This document shows, piece by piece, positions 42,188 through 51,940 of a stretch of 63,887 bases of DNA. Location: contig NZ_QUNS01000005.1 in NCBI RefSeq assembly GCF_003387615.1, forward strand, positions 170,178 through 234,064, given 5' to 3'. The number at the start of each line of letters is the position of its first letter. The stretch's first letter is position 1. The notes under the pieces are model-generated. The model was not told the DNA's origin and ran no database searches. It worked only from the letters and a program-made list of their open reading frames with translations. The stretch comes from Tenacibaculum gallaicum (GTDB lineage Bacteria; Bacteroidota; Bacteroidia; Flavobacteriales; Flavobacteriaceae). Made by a program: the position numbers and the translations under genes.

Positions 42188-44653
42188 ATGAAGAAAATTA
42201 CATTACTTATTTTACTAATTAGTTTTACAGCTGTTGCACAGCGTACTACAAAAGGTATCGGTTCTAAAATTACTCTAACTGGTAAAGTTTTAGAAACAAA
42301 CTCTAAACAACCTTTAGAGTACGCAACTTTAGTATTAAAAAATGCTAACACACAACAAGTTATTGGAGGAGTTACCGATGCTAATGGAAATTTTTCTATA
42401 GATGCCTCCTCTGGTGCATATGATATAAAAGTTGAATTTATAGGCTTTAAAACTAAAAGTTTAGGAAATCATACTTTAACAGAAAATAAAAGCTTAGGAA
42501 CTATTCTACTTTCTGAAGATGCTGAAACATTAGAAGAAGTTGAAATTATTGCAGAAAAATCTACCGTTGAAATTCGTTTAGATAAAAAGATTTATAATGT
42601 TGGAAAAGATATGACCGTTAAAGGTGGTAATGCTTCTGATGTTTTAGACAATGTACCATCAGTAAATGTAGACGCTGAAGGGGCTGTAAGCTTGCGCGGT
42701 AATGAAAACGTACGTATTTTAATTGACGGAAAACCTTCTGCTTTGGTAGGATTAACTGGTACAGACGCCTTAAGAAACCTTCCTGCTGATGCTATTGAAA
42801 AGGTAGAGGTTATTACTTCTCCATCTGCGCGCTACGATGCAGAAGGTACTGCGGGAATTTTAAATATTATTCTTCGAAAAGGTAAAATTACTGGTTTCAA
42901 TGGTTCAGTAAACTTAACTGTTGGTAACCCTGATATGTTTAGAATTTCTCCCAACCTAAATTATAGAACAAAAAAACTTAATATTTTTTCAAACTTAGCA
43001 TACTCTTACAGAAAAGGCCCTGGAAATTCAAATAGTTTTTTTACTAACTTTGATGATAATGGTGTTGTCTCTGATTATAGAGACGAAGACAGAACTTTTG
43101 ACAGAAAAAGTAATAATTATAATGGTTCGTTAGGTGTAGAATACTACATTAACGAAAAAAGTTCTGTTACAGGTAGTTTCTTCTATAGAAACTCAAAAGA
43201 TGATGATATTGCTACTAATAACACTACTTTTTATGACGAAAATAGAACGTTAGATGGTAATCAAATAAGAATTGAAAATGAAAAAGAAGACTCTGTAGAC
43301 AAGCAATACTCTTTAAACTATACCAATAATATTGACGATAAAGGGCAAAAACTAACAATTGATTTGCAATACGGTGACAGTGAAGAATCTGAGCCTGCTG
43401 AAATTTTTGTAGATGGAACTCTTTCTGAGCAAAACTCACAAATTACAACCTCTAAAGACCGTCTTTTCCAAATGGATTATGTATTACCCATTGGAGAAAA
43501 TAGTCAATTTGAAGCAGGTCATAAAGCGACCTTACAAGATTTAAACTCAGATTTTAGAGTACGTGATGCTTCTGGAAACCCTTTTCCAAGAGACCTATCA
43601 AATGCTATTGAGTTCAAACAAAATATTTACGCTTTTTACTCTCAATATGGAAGTAAAATTGATAAATTCTCTTATTTGTTAGGTTTAAGAGCAGAAATTA
43701 CTGATATCGACTTAACAGTATTTACAACAAATCAATTTAAAGAAAAAAATTATACTGAGTGGTTCCCTACCGTTAATTTAGGGTATGAAATCAACGATGG
43801 AGAAAATATTTCATTAGGATATAGTAGAAGGTTACGTAGACCACGTCATTGGTTTTTAAACCCTTTTGAAAGTCGTAGTTCTGCTACCAATGTATTTAGA
43901 GGAAACCCTGACTTAGACCCTACTTTTACAAACTCACTAGACTTAGGGTATAACACTAGAATTAGTAAACTTAACTTAGGAGCTTCATTATACTATCAAT
44001 ATTCTACGAATATTATTCAAGGAGTTTCAATCTTAGAAGAAAGAGAAGTAGGTGGAGCATTAACCAATGTAACAGTAAGACAACCTGTAAACTTAAATGA
44101 TGAAAATCGTTATGGCTTTGAGTTTACAACAAACTATAATCCAACCAAAAAAGTTAGATTATCAGCTTCTTTTAATTATTTTAAGTTTAATACAGATGCC
44201 TTTACTTATGTATATACTGCCGCAAACGGAGATCAAGTTATCACTCCTTTAAAAGAAGTTAACAATAGTAGTTGGTTTGCTCGTTTTAATTCTCGTGTTA
44301 CTCTTCCTTGGAAACTACAATGGCAAACACGCTTAATGTACCGTGGACCACAATCTAGTGCTCAGAGTGATAGGGAAGGTATGTTTATGGCTAACCTTGC
44401 ATTTAGTAAAGATTTATTTAAAGATAAAGCTTCTTTAGTTTTAAATGTTAGTGACTTATTCAACTCTCGTAAACGAGAAAGTACAACTTACTTATATGAT
44501 GATAACGGACTTCTTAAAACAATAAATGATGGTTCTTTTCAATGGAGAGAACGTCAAATATCTTTAAGTTTTACCTACCGATTCAATCAAAATAAAAAAC
44601 GTGAACGTCCTGAACGTAATGGTGATTTTGATGGAGGTGGCGAAGGATTTTAA
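42188..44653 (+). CDS. Outer-membrane beta-barrel receptor with carboxypeptidase-like regulatory domain
   Basis: 821 residues. Signal peptide (ITLLILLISFTAVAQ), a CarboxypepD_reg-like Ig domain (about 28-115; ITLTGKVLETNSKQPLEYATLVL, GNFSIDASSGAYDIKVEFIGF), a TonB plug (VSLRGNENVRILIDGKPSALVG; AEGTAGILNIILRKG) and a barrel with the TonB-receptor-like outer membrane protein family 3 character. It ends in a Gly/Glu-rich tail (NGDFDGGGEGF) rather than an aromatic residue after the last strand SFTYRF. No partner lipoprotein is adjacent; the ligand is unknown. Confidence 0.92.
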   Translation: MKKITLLILLISFTAVAQRTTKGIGSKITLTGKVLETNSKQPLEYATLVLKNANTQQVIGGVTDANGNFSIDASSGAYDIKVEFIGFKTKSLGNHTLTENKSLGTILLSEDAETLEEVEIIAEKSTVEIRLDKKIYNVGKDMTVKGGNASDVLDNVPSVNVDAEGAVSLRGNENVRILIDGKPSALVGLTGTDALRNLPADAIEKVEVITSPSARYDAEGTAGILNIILRKGKITGFNGSVNLTVGNPDMFRISPNLNYRTKKLNIFSNLAYSYRKGPGNSNSFFTNFDDNGVVSDYRDEDRTFDRKSNNYNGSLGVEYYINEKSSVTGSFFYRNSKDDDIATNNTTFYDENRTLDGNQIRIENEKEDSVDKQYSLNYTNNIDDKGQKLTIDLQYGDSEESEPAEIFVDGTLSEQNSQITTSKDRLFQMDYVLPIGENSQFEAGHKATLQDLNSDFRVRDASGNPFPRDLSNAIEFKQNIYAFYSQYGSKIDKFSYLLGLRAEITDIDLTVFTTNQFKEKNYTEWFPTVNLGYEINDGENISLGYSRRLRRPRHWFLNPFESRSSATNVFRGNPDLDPTFTNSLDLGYNTRISKLNLGASLYYQYSTNIIQGVSILEEREVGGALTNVTVRQPVNLNDENRYGFEFTTNYNPTKKVRLSASFNYFKFNTDAFTYVYTAANGDQVITPLKEVNNSSWFARFNSRVTLPWKLQWQTRLMYRGPQSSAQSDREGMFMANLAFSKDLFKDKASLVLNVSDLFNSRKRESTTYLYDDNGLLKTINDGSFQWRERQISLSFTYRFNQNKKRERPERNGDFDGGGEGF

Positions 44654-44679
44654 TTCTTAATTATATATAACAACTTAAT

Positions 44680-44716
44680 AAAAAAGAGAACTGTATTATA
44701 TAGTTCTCTTTTTTAT
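44680..44716 (+). terminator. Intrinsic terminator of the outer-membrane receptor
   Basis: AAAAAAGAGAACT pairs with AGTTCTCTTTTTT. The rest of 44717-44800 shows nothing recognisable. Confidence 0.85.
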
Positions 44717-44806
44717 TAACATTAGGAGTTTAAATAAGCTTTTATCAATATCATATTAATCCATAAAGCTTCCCAAAAGAAAGGGTACTAAAAACAAAGG
44801 CATAAA

Positions 44807-44830
44807 AAAACCACGCAGATGCGTGGTTTT
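44807..44830. terminator. Intrinsic terminator of the 58-residue membrane protein
   Basis: AAAACCACGC pairs with GCGTGGTTTT around a 4-base loop; the minus strand continues with T residues. It supports the small minus-strand gene as an expressed unit. Confidence 0.75.
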
Positions 44831-44851
44831 TAAAATATATCTTATATAAAA

Positions 44852-45028
44852 CTACTTACCTTCCTCAGCAGCTTTCTTAGCTTCTCTCTTTAATTTCATG
44901 TTTTCCCAAATAGTCCCACCAATCCAATAAGGAACTACAAATGTTAATAAGAAAATTAACAACCAAAATCCAGCTGTAAAAATAAACATGAATAATACCA
45001 ATCCTGAGAATTCTGAAAAATCTAACAT
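44852..45028 (-). CDS. 58-residue membrane protein
   Basis: A minus-strand frame of 58 residues: MLDFSEFSGLVLFMFIFTAG, then FWLLIFLLTFVVPYWIGGTI and a charged end WENMKLKREAKKAAEEGK. One long or two short membrane helices with a positively charged C-terminus inside. It has its own terminator and codon use like its neighbours. No family recognised; similar small proteins occur next to fumC in flavobacteria as far as I recall, which I cannot verify here. Confidence 0.7.
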   Translation of the reverse strand: MLDFSEFSGLVLFMFIFTAGFWLLIFLLTFVVPYWIGGTIWENMKLKREAKKAAEEGK

Positions 45029-45129
45029 TTCTTTCTTGTTAATAATTGTTATGCCACAAAATTATAACTATTTTTCTTTTCCTCCAATAAAATCTGATAA
45101 AAATCACTATTAAAAACTATAAGAATTTG

Positions 45130-45137
45130 TAATTTTG
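45130..45137 (+). promoter_or_regulatory. Candidate -7 element for fumC
   Basis: TAATTTTG fits TAnnTTTG, 36 bp before the fumC ATG. No clear -33. Confidence 0.35.
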
Positions 45138-45173
45138 AGCATCATTAATTTTTAGCCTTTTAAATCATTCCAA

Positions 45174-46574
45174 ATGACAAAATATAGAATTGAGAAAGAT
45201 ACGATGGGACAAGTAGAAGTTCCTGCTGATAAATATTGGGGAGCACAAACAGAACGTTCTCGTAACAACTTTAAAATTGGCCCTGCTGCCTCTATGCCTT
45301 TAGAAGTAGTACACGGATTTGCATACTTAAAAAAAGCAGCAGCTTACACTAACGCAGAGTTAGGTGTTTTAGCTACTGAAAAACGTGACTTAATTGCACA
45401 AGTATGTGATGAGATTTTAGCAGGAAAACACGACAATCAATTTCCTTTGGTAATCTGGCAAACAGGTTCTGGCACACAGTCAAACATGAATGTAAACGAA
45501 GTAATTGCTAACCGTGCACACGAAATTGCAGGAAATATAATTGGTGAAGGAGAAAAAACCATTCAACCAAACGATGATGTAAACAAATCACAATCGTCTA
45601 ACGATACCTTCCCTACCGGAATGCACATTGCAGCCTACAAAAAGATTGTAGAAGTAACCATTCCAGGTGTAGAGCAATTACGCGATACCTTACAAGCTAA
45701 ATCAGAAGCTTTTAAAGATGTGGTTAAAATTGGACGTACACACTTAATGGATGCTACTCCCTTAACCTTAGGACAAGAATTTTCTGGATATGTAGCGCAG
45801 CTAAACTTTGGCTTAAAAGCCTTAAAAAATACCTTAGCACATTTAGCACAATTAGCTTTAGGAGGAACTGCGGTAGGAACAGGATTAAACACTCCAGCTG
45901 GTTACGATGTATTAGTTGCTAAATATATCGCTGATTTTACAGGATTACCATTTATAACTGCTGAAAATAAATTTGAAGCTTTGGCTGCACACGATGCGTT
46001 AGTTGAAACACACGGAGCCTTGAAGCAATTAGCTGTTTCGTTAAATAAAATCGCCAACGATATTCGTTTAATGGCATCAGGACCGCGTTCTGGAATTGGA
46101 GAAATCATTATTCCTGCAAACGAACCAGGTTCTTCTATCATGCCAGGAAAAGTAAATCCAACGCAAGCAGAAGCGATTACCATGGTATGTGCACAAGTAA
46201 TGGGTAACGACGTAGCAGTAACTTTAGGTGGTACACAAGGTCATTACGAGTTAAACGTTTTCAAACCTATGATGGCTGCTAACGTGTTACAATCAGCTCA
46301 ATTAATTGGAGACGCTTGTGTATCATTCGACGTAAACTGTGCAGCGGGTATAGAACCTAACCAAACAAGAATTACTGAGTTATTAAACAACTCTCTAATG
46401 TTAGTTACTGCCTTAAATACTAAAATAGGCTATTACAAAGCTGCTGAAATTGCTAATACAGCACACGCTAACGGAACTACTTTAAAAGAAGAAGCCGTAC
46501 GTTTAGGGTATGTAACTCCAGAACAATATGACGAATGGGTAAAGCCAGAAGACATGACAGGAAGTTTAAAGTAA
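45174..46574 (+). CDS. fumC: Class II fumarate hydratase
   Basis: 466 residues, full length. The N-terminus has [23 protein letters not shown]; the substrate-binding elements are [26 protein letters not shown] and [20 protein letters not shown]; the superfamily signature [11 protein letters not shown] is at 319-329 with the catalytic Ser loop. It interconverts fumarate and malate in the TCA cycle as a cytoplasmic homotetramer without an Fe-S cluster. Single-gene transcript with a strong terminator. Confidence 0.97.
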   Translation: MTKYRIEKDTMGQVEVPADKYWGAQTERSRNNFKIGPAASMPLEVVHGFAYLKKAAAYTNAELGVLATEKRDLIAQVCDEILAGKHDNQFPLVIWQTGSGTQSNMNVNEVIANRAHEIAGNIIGEGEKTIQPNDDVNKSQSSNDTFPTGMHIAAYKKIVEVTIPGVEQLRDTLQAKSEAFKDVVKIGRTHLMDATPLTLGQEFSGYVAQLNFGLKALKNTLAHLAQLALGGTAVGTGLNTPAGYDVLVAKYIADFTGLPFITAENKFEALAAHDALVETHGALKQLAVSLNKIANDIRLMASGPRSGIGEIIIPANEPGSSIMPGKVNPTQAEAITMVCAQVMGNDVAVTLGGTQGHYELNVFKPMMAANVLQSAQLIGDACVSFDVNCAAGIEPNQTRITELLNNSLMLVTALNTKIGYYKAAEIANTAHANGTTLKEEAVRLGYVTPEQYDEWVKPEDMTGSLK

Positions 46575-46595
46575 AAAAAACTTACTCATAGATAT

Positions 46596-46627
46596 AAAAA
46601 ACCACATCAATTAGATGTGGTTTTTTA
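46596..46627. terminator. Bidirectional intrinsic terminator
   Basis: AAAAACCACATC pairs with GATGTGGTTTTTT between the convergent fumC and small minus-strand gene. Confidence 0.85.
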
Positions 46628-46648
46628 TATAACGAACTTTTTAAGAAA

Positions 46649-46897
46649 TTATATCTCTTGATATGTATATGTTTCTGCTATTTTTTTAATTCTTTCAGGA
46701 GTAACAATTCCTTTTTGAACTTCATAATCTTCAGCGGTTTTTCTTGGTATATGAATTGCCCCTTTAGATAATTTTACAGTGTATCCAAAATGTTCATTTA
46801 TAAAATGCTCTTTATACGAACCAATATTCTTATCTATTAAACTTGCTTGTTTGGTAATACCGATTACTCCTTTTTTATTATTTTCTGTCTTTATCAT
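46649..46897 (-). CDS. Hypothetical 82-residue protein
   Basis: 82 residues, no signal peptide or membrane helix. Sequence features: GVIGITKQASLIDKNIGSY near the start and EDYEVQKGIVTPERIKKIAE at the end, which reads like a small alpha/beta protein. It lies convergent to fumC behind a shared terminator and is followed upstream by a 400-bp regulatory gap. No family recognised. Confidence 0.6.
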   Translation of the reverse strand: MIKTENNKKGVIGITKQASLIDKNIGSYKEHFINEHFGYTVKLSKGAIHIPRKTAEDYEVQKGIVTPERIKKIAETYTYQEI

Positions 46898-47316
46898 ACT
46901 AATTTATTTAAATTTTTAATAGTTTCTTTTTACAATTATTATTTGTGTTTTAAAAACACATAAATCACGATAATACACCATTACACTTACACGTAGTGTA
47001 TTCTTAGTTCAATCAAAAAATTAAAAGAAATATAGTAAGGATTACTTTTGCTTTTTCAAAGTTTGAAGGTACGGATAACTAATAGCACTACAAAAAAATA
47101 TCCTTATTCTATAAAAAAAATCTATCCTTCATAGCTGTATTAAGCTATTAACTACTATTGTTTTTAACAATAGTGAATCATTATGAGGATTCTCTCAAAT
47201 CAAAATACCAACAATTAATACCCAAAAACTAAACGCTTAAGAATTTCTTAAAACCAACTCTAACTTATATTCCTTATTTTTAAAGATATATAATGTCAAA
47301 CTTAAACTAACCAAAA
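46898..47316. promoter_or_regulatory. 419-bp non-coding region upstream of the oxidase operon
   Basis: No ORF. It contains several inverted repeats: GTGTTTT/AAAACAC around 46945-46959, TACACT/AGTGTA near 46983-47001 and a perfect 9-bp pair ACTATTGTT/AACAATAGT at 47154-47174 with a 3-base loop and no following T run. A long leader with such palindromes suggests regulated transcription of the LodA-type gene. Confidence 0.4.
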
Positions 47317-50300
47317 ATGACAAACCCCTCACAAGACAAGTCTTCATCATGCTGGAACTGCGATGGAGACATTACCCAAGTTACACAACGTTTAAAAGAA
47401 ATGTTTGTAGAAATGGGACAAAAAACCCGTATTGAAAACGGACAGCAGCCTGCCGAGAGAGCTGTATTTAGAAAACAACACGGTATCGCCTACGGTCGTT
47501 TTGTAGTAAACAAAGACATCGAAGAAAAATTCAAAATCGGAATTTTTGCTGGTGATACTTACGAATGTGCTGTTCGTTTTTCAAGTGATACGGGACCAAC
47601 TTCTCCCGATTTACACTCTACTTTAGGTGTAGGTTTAAAACTCTTCGGTGTAGAAGGCCCTAAACTATTGGGAGATGGTACAAATGCTGATTTTATATTT
47701 CAAAACATCGATCGCTTTTTTGCACGTGATGCACAACAGATGTGTAGTTTTACCACTGCTGGTGTTATTGATCGTGATTACGACTCGTACATAGCAAAAC
47801 ATCCCGAATTAGCGAGTATTTTAAAAGCAATGACCAAAGAAGAAGCTAGTGTATTAAGTGCTAGCTACTGGGCAATTCTTCCCTTTAAATTAGGCGACTC
47901 TCAAATTGTAAAATATCGTTTAGTTCCTGAAGACACTTATAAAGGAACTCCTTTTAACGATAACAATTACTTAGGTATCGACTTACAACAGCGTTTGTTA
48001 ACCAAAGAAGCGACCTTCCGTTTCGAAATACAATTGCGTACCAACGATGCTACCATGCCGTTAGATGATGCACAGGTAGTTTGGAGCACAGAAGAAAGTC
48101 CATATATATGTATAGCTAAATTACATTTACCTCAACAAGATGTGGCTGGTATTGGGCAAGCAGAGTTTGGAAGCAACTTAGCCTTTAATATTTGGAGAAC
48201 CTTACCTCAACACGAACCATTAGGATCTATTGCACAAGCAAGAAAAGTAGTATATGCTGCTAGTGCCGAAGCACGTCATCAAGCAAACGGGCAGCAATTA
48301 CAAGAACCCAAAGAAATCAATCCACAGTTTGAAGGTAACACCGATGAAAATAGTGACTGTATCGTAAAAGCAGGTATCTACCCTCCTATTGGCGTGATGC
48401 GTGTAGGAAACAGTGAAAACGAATACTTTATTGGCCCACTGGTTGACAACCCTGAATCTCAAACCGACCCGTATGCATATAGAGATAAAACAGGTGCCTT
48501 AAAAAGACAAGCAGCACAGTTTAGAGTTTACGGATTCAATGCTGCAGGAAAAGCGGTGAAAGAATTAACCTCTGAAAATGCAAAAATTACGTGGCATAGC
48601 CATTTAGCCAATCAAAAATCGTCTTGGTATCAGTTCAATATTGCCTTAGATATTCCTGAAGCTGCTGACGTGCCTCCTTCTATGTTACGAAATATTGATG
48701 TAAAAGATCGTAATTCATTATTAATTGACGGAGGTGCAAAATCTATTACCGGCACCAATGTTAAAGAAGGACCTTTCTTTGAAGGTGAATTTCTTTCAAA
48801 AAAAGTGTACTTAGGTGAAATGCGTACCGATGAAAAAGGACGTTTAGTGATGTTAGGCGGACATGGGAAATCGGAAAACATCAACGGTGATATTGCCATT
48901 ACGTTTGCAAATAACGAAGGTTGGTACGATGATATTTCGGACGGTCCTGTTACTGCGGAAGTTGAATACGAAGGAACAAAATTAAAAGTAGATCCAGCCT
49001 GGGTTATTTGTGCTCCACCAGATTATGCACCGATGCAAAAATCGGTACGTACTATGTGGGATTTAATGCGTGATGTAGCCGTAAAGTCTAAAATGTTAGT
49101 ACGTCCTACTAGACCATCGTTTACCAAAGATATATTACCAATCTTCCAACGTATGACTGACTTACAATGGGTGAATGCAGGTTTTGCAGGAGCTTTTGGT
49201 TTTGGAGGTCAGTTCAACTACACCACTAATGAGTGGATAAAACGATTAGGTAATCCGTCGCCTGCTTATATGGAAATGCGAAGAACGATTTCTAACAACT
49301 TCCGTCGTTTTGATGTGTCAGGAGCAGAAGCACCTCAACTATGGCCTTGGCTATATGGTGATGCAATCAGCATTCCTTCTACGGGTTCTGTTCGACAACA
49401 TGCTACCTTATCAGACTTACAATTAGAGTTTTTAGACCAATGGGTACAAGGTGATTTTGATGCTGATTATGTAGATATGACTAGATGTCCGCACACACCT
49501 AAGCCTCCAACGATAGACGAGCTTCCTGTTGCTGAACAACCGGATATGTTAACCAAAGCAGCTATGGAGTTTTGTTTGGCTGATGCTTTTCACCCTGGCT
49601 GTGAAATGACCTGGCCTATGCGTTCTTCTGGTATGTACATGGCTCCTTTTAGAATTAAACATGCACCTAAAACACCGCCTGTAAACACTGCCTATTACGG
49701 TCCTATGATGAATAATGATATCTTACCATTGGCAAAAGGTCCTATTTTAGGTGGACAAGTAGCTGGGAGTATTACGCGTTGGATGGCAATTCCTTGGCAA
49801 ACAGATACAGCAAGTTGTAGAGATGGATATACAAGTGAGTATGATCCGTATTTACCAACATTTTGGCCTGCTAGAGTGCCGAATAACATCTTAAGTGAAG
49901 AACGTTATAAAGAAACAATGGATTCTAATTTATCAGAAGAAACCCGTATTCAGGCCTTTAATTTCCGTTCCGATTGGCTAGATAATCTTCCGTTAGACGG
50001 TGAAGCACCTACCTATACAAATCAAATTAATAGCATGATTAAGTATTTTGATCAGTTAGCCGTGGTACAAAAGCGTCCAGGGGTTGCACACGATCCTAAT
50101 TTCCCTAAAGAAATGCAAGTGGGTATTACTCCTACTCCAGAACAAGAAGCAGCACTATTAAAAACTACCATACAAGACTTACAAGGTGTTTTAACTGCTA
50201 AACATACATTAAAGAAAGGAGTTCAAAATACAATAGATGCAGCCGTAGACAAACTATCACACGATAATTTATTAAACGAGCAATTTATATTGGAAGATGC

Positions 50301-50505
50301 TCAACGTAGTTTATTAACGTTGACTGAAGATGAACTAGCAAAAGACTTTAAAGCAACACCAAATGTTATTAAAACCATACATTTAATTGCTTCTAAGTTA
50401 CACCACATGAAACAGTCTGATTCACACCAAGAAACTACTCCTAAAAGAGTTGAAGTTGGTATTCCTGAGAAAATGACACGTTTTTCAAGGTATACTCCTA
50501 AATAA
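47317..50505 (+). CDS. LodA-type CTQ quinoprotein amine/amino-acid oxidase fused to an N-terminal catalase-like domain
   Basis: 1062 residues. Residues about 20-335 are a heme-catalase-superfamily domain: AVFRKQHGIAYGRFVVNKDI, FAGDTYECAVRFSSDTGP, LGVGLKLFGVEG, IDRFFARDAQQ, and a proximal-ligand-like RKVVY (Arg309-x3-Tyr313). The expected distal His of the related HPKxHG motif is Phe51 here. Residues about 345-1060 are LodA/GoxA-like: GIYPPIGVMRVGNSENEYFIGP, YRDKTGALKRQAAQFRVYGF, CLADAFHPGCEMTW and ITRWMAIPWQTDTASCRDGY. Cys762 and Trp827 are 65 residues apart, the same spacing as the cysteine tryptophylquinone pair Cys516/Trp581 of Marinomonas LodA, so they are the likely cofactor. LodA enzymes oxidatively deaminate lysine or glycine and release H2O2. 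No signal peptide; C12-x2-C15 at the start. The next gene is LodB-like. Confidence 0.88.
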   Translation: MTNPSQDKSSSCWNCDGDITQVTQRLKEMFVEMGQKTRIENGQQPAERAVFRKQHGIAYGRFVVNKDIEEKFKIGIFAGDTYECAVRFSSDTGPTSPDLHSTLGVGLKLFGVEGPKLLGDGTNADFIFQNIDRFFARDAQQMCSFTTAGVIDRDYDSYIAKHPELASILKAMTKEEASVLSASYWAILPFKLGDSQIVKYRLVPEDTYKGTPFNDNNYLGIDLQQRLLTKEATFRFEIQLRTNDATMPLDDAQVVWSTEESPYICIAKLHLPQQDVAGIGQAEFGSNLAFNIWRTLPQHEPLGSIAQARKVVYAASAEARHQANGQQLQEPKEINPQFEGNTDENSDCIVKAGIYPPIGVMRVGNSENEYFIGPLVDNPESQTDPYAYRDKTGALKRQAAQFRVYGFNAAGKAVKELTSENAKITWHSHLANQKSSWYQFNIALDIPEAADVPPSMLRNIDVKDRNSLLIDGGAKSITGTNVKEGPFFEGEFLSKKVYLGEMRTDEKGRLVMLGGHGKSENINGDIAITFANNEGWYDDISDGPVTAEVEYEGTKLKVDPAWVICAPPDYAPMQKSVRTMWDLMRDVAVKSKMLVRPTRPSFTKDILPIFQRMTDLQWVNAGFAGAFGFGGQFNYTTNEWIKRLGNPSPAYMEMRRTISNNFRRFDVSGAEAPQLWPWLYGDAISIPSTGSVRQHATLSDLQLEFLDQWVQGDFDADYVDMTRCPHTPKPPTIDELPVAEQPDMLTKAAMEFCLADAFHPGCEMTWPMRSSGMYMAPFRIKHAPKTPPVNTAYYGPMMNNDILPLAKGPILGGQVAGSITRWMAIPWQTDTASCRDGYTSEYDPYLPTFWPARVPNNILSEERYKETMDSNLSEETRIQAFNFRSDWLDNLPLDGEAPTYTNQINSMIKYFDQLAVVQKRPGVAHDPNFPKEMQVGITPTPEQEAALLKTTIQDLQGVLTAKHTLKKGVQNTIDAAVDKLSHDNLLNEQFILEDAQRSLLTLTEDELAKDFKATPNVIKTIHLIASKLHHMKQSDSHQETTPKRVEVGIPEKMTRFSRYTPK

Positions 50506-50510
50506 TATAA

Positions 50511-51650
50511 ATGTTGAAAGAATATAATAGTACTACTGACATACTAATTATAGGTGGTGGCATTGCAGGTTGCATTGCCGCCATTTCTTTGGTTAATCAT
50601 TATAATGTTACTCTACTGGATAAACTGGTTGAACCTGTTGATAGAATTGGAGAATCATTAGCTCCTTCTGCACAACGGATTTTAAAAGAGCTGAATCTAT
50701 TAGAAAACGAATCGGATTCTATAAAACAAACCATATTCCGTAATAATTTAGGAATGCAATCTTACTGGAGAAGTAATCAACTTCAAGTTGTTGATCATTT
50801 GAGAAACCCCGATGGCTTCTCTAGAAGTTTAGATAGGAAGAACTTTGAAGTTTACTTAAGAAAGAGTGCTGCTGAAAGAGGGGTTAATTGTATTTGGGGA
50901 ACACGACTTTCTACTAGCTCTTATGAAAATAACTACTGGAAAGTAACTACAAAGTCTGATGATTTAAAAAAAAGAATCACACATACTATTCAGACAAAAT
51001 TCGTAATTGACGCCACTGGTAGACAATCGCATTTCACCAAAAGCTTAGGTATTCAACGTACATCGTATGATAAGTTAATATCTTGTTGGATGAGCTTACC
51101 AAATACGTTAGAAAATACCATGAGTACGATTGTAGCTGATGAATTAGGTTGGTGGTATAGTGCTATAGTTCCCGATAATAAAAGGGTCATCTCTTTTCAA
51201 ACAGATGCTGATTTAGTGGATAGAAATACGTTTAAACATCTAGATGCTTTTTTAGCTTTTACCAAACAGAATAAACTCAATGCTCCTTTAATTAAAGGTA
51301 ACGAAGCAAGTATTAACTTCCATGGTACGGTAAGTGCCAATTCTACTCGTTTAGAACAGGTAGCTGGTAAACAATGGATTGCTTTGGGCGATGCTGCTAT
51401 GAGTTTTGATCCACTTTCTTCTCAGGGAATGTTTAACGCTATGGCGAATGCTATGCAGCTTCAAAAGTTACTTATAAATATTAACTTTATTAAGGATTTA
51501 CATCCTGATAAGATGGAACAATTCAATATATTATATAGTCAACAAATACAACAAGTTTGGAATCATTACCTAAAGCATAAAAACTTTTTTTATAGTACTG
51601 AAACTCGATGGAAAGAAGCTCCTTTTTGGAAAAGACGTAGTATTAATTGA
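50511..51650 (+). CDS. LodB-like FAD-dependent oxidoreductase (quinone-cofactor maturase)
   Basis: 379 residues. The FAD-binding Rossmann motif ILIIGGGIAGCIAAISL (about 12-28) is followed by RIGESLAPSAQRILKEL, the GESL element of the tryptophan-halogenase/LodB branch, and the second nucleotide site WIALGDAAMSFDPLSSQGMFNAM. LodB-type flavoproteins are needed to build the cysteine tryptophylquinone of LodA. The start lies five bases after the oxidase stop, so the two form an operon and should be co-expressed. It lacks the halogenase lysine/active-site context as far as visible, supporting the maturase reading. Confidence 0.88.
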   Translation: MLKEYNSTTDILIIGGGIAGCIAAISLVNHYNVTLLDKLVEPVDRIGESLAPSAQRILKELNLLENESDSIKQTIFRNNLGMQSYWRSNQLQVVDHLRNPDGFSRSLDRKNFEVYLRKSAAERGVNCIWGTRLSTSSYENNYWKVTTKSDDLKKRITHTIQTKFVIDATGRQSHFTKSLGIQRTSYDKLISCWMSLPNTLENTMSTIVADELGWWYSAIVPDNKRVISFQTDADLVDRNTFKHLDAFLAFTKQNKLNAPLIKGNEASINFHGTVSANSTRLEQVAGKQWIALGDAAMSFDPLSSQGMFNAMANAMQLQKLLININFIKDLHPDKMEQFNILYSQQIQQVWNHYLKHKNFFYSTETRWKEAPFWKRRSIN

Positions 51651-51739
51651 TAATTTTAGGTACTTATATTTATGAGATTTAACTATGTTGAACCTCATTC
51701 ATGATAGTTAGAAAAATATTTTAAAGCTCCTAACATACA

Positions 51740-51860
51740 ACTATAAAATTTCTCTGTCCTCGCCTTCTTTGAAATGACGGTTTACGATTGTAAATTTGTT
51801 ACTCCTTTTAAAAAGATTCCTCTCTATCGTTCGGAATGACTGTGATTTTGAGTAAAACAT
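51740..51860. repeat. Remnant of an interspersed GTCATTCCGAA-type repeat
   Basis: The minus strand reads GTCATTCCGAACGATAGAGAGG, AATCTTTTT and CGTCATTTCAAAGAAGGCG, the kind of short repeat scattered in flavobacterial intergenic DNA; a shorter piece (CACTGTCATTCCTG) is seen at 63780-63793. No coding content in 51651-51880. Confidence 0.4.
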
Positions 51861-51882
51861 GCCAACAACTAACAAAAATAAA

Positions 51883-51918
51883 ACCTCCCCAGTAACTAAA
51901 TAGACTGGAGAGGCTTTT
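51883..51918. terminator. Bidirectional terminator
   Basis: CCTCCCCAGT pairs with ACTGGAGAGG (one G-T type mismatch) with A residues on one side and T on the other, between convergent LodB-like and cytochrome-like genes. Confidence 0.7.
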
Positions 51919-51940
51919 TGTAAAGTCAATCTTAAAAACT

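Noticed and set aside
45635..46183. Two minus-strand ORFs inside fumC
   Set aside because: Antisense shadows of a strongly conserved gene.
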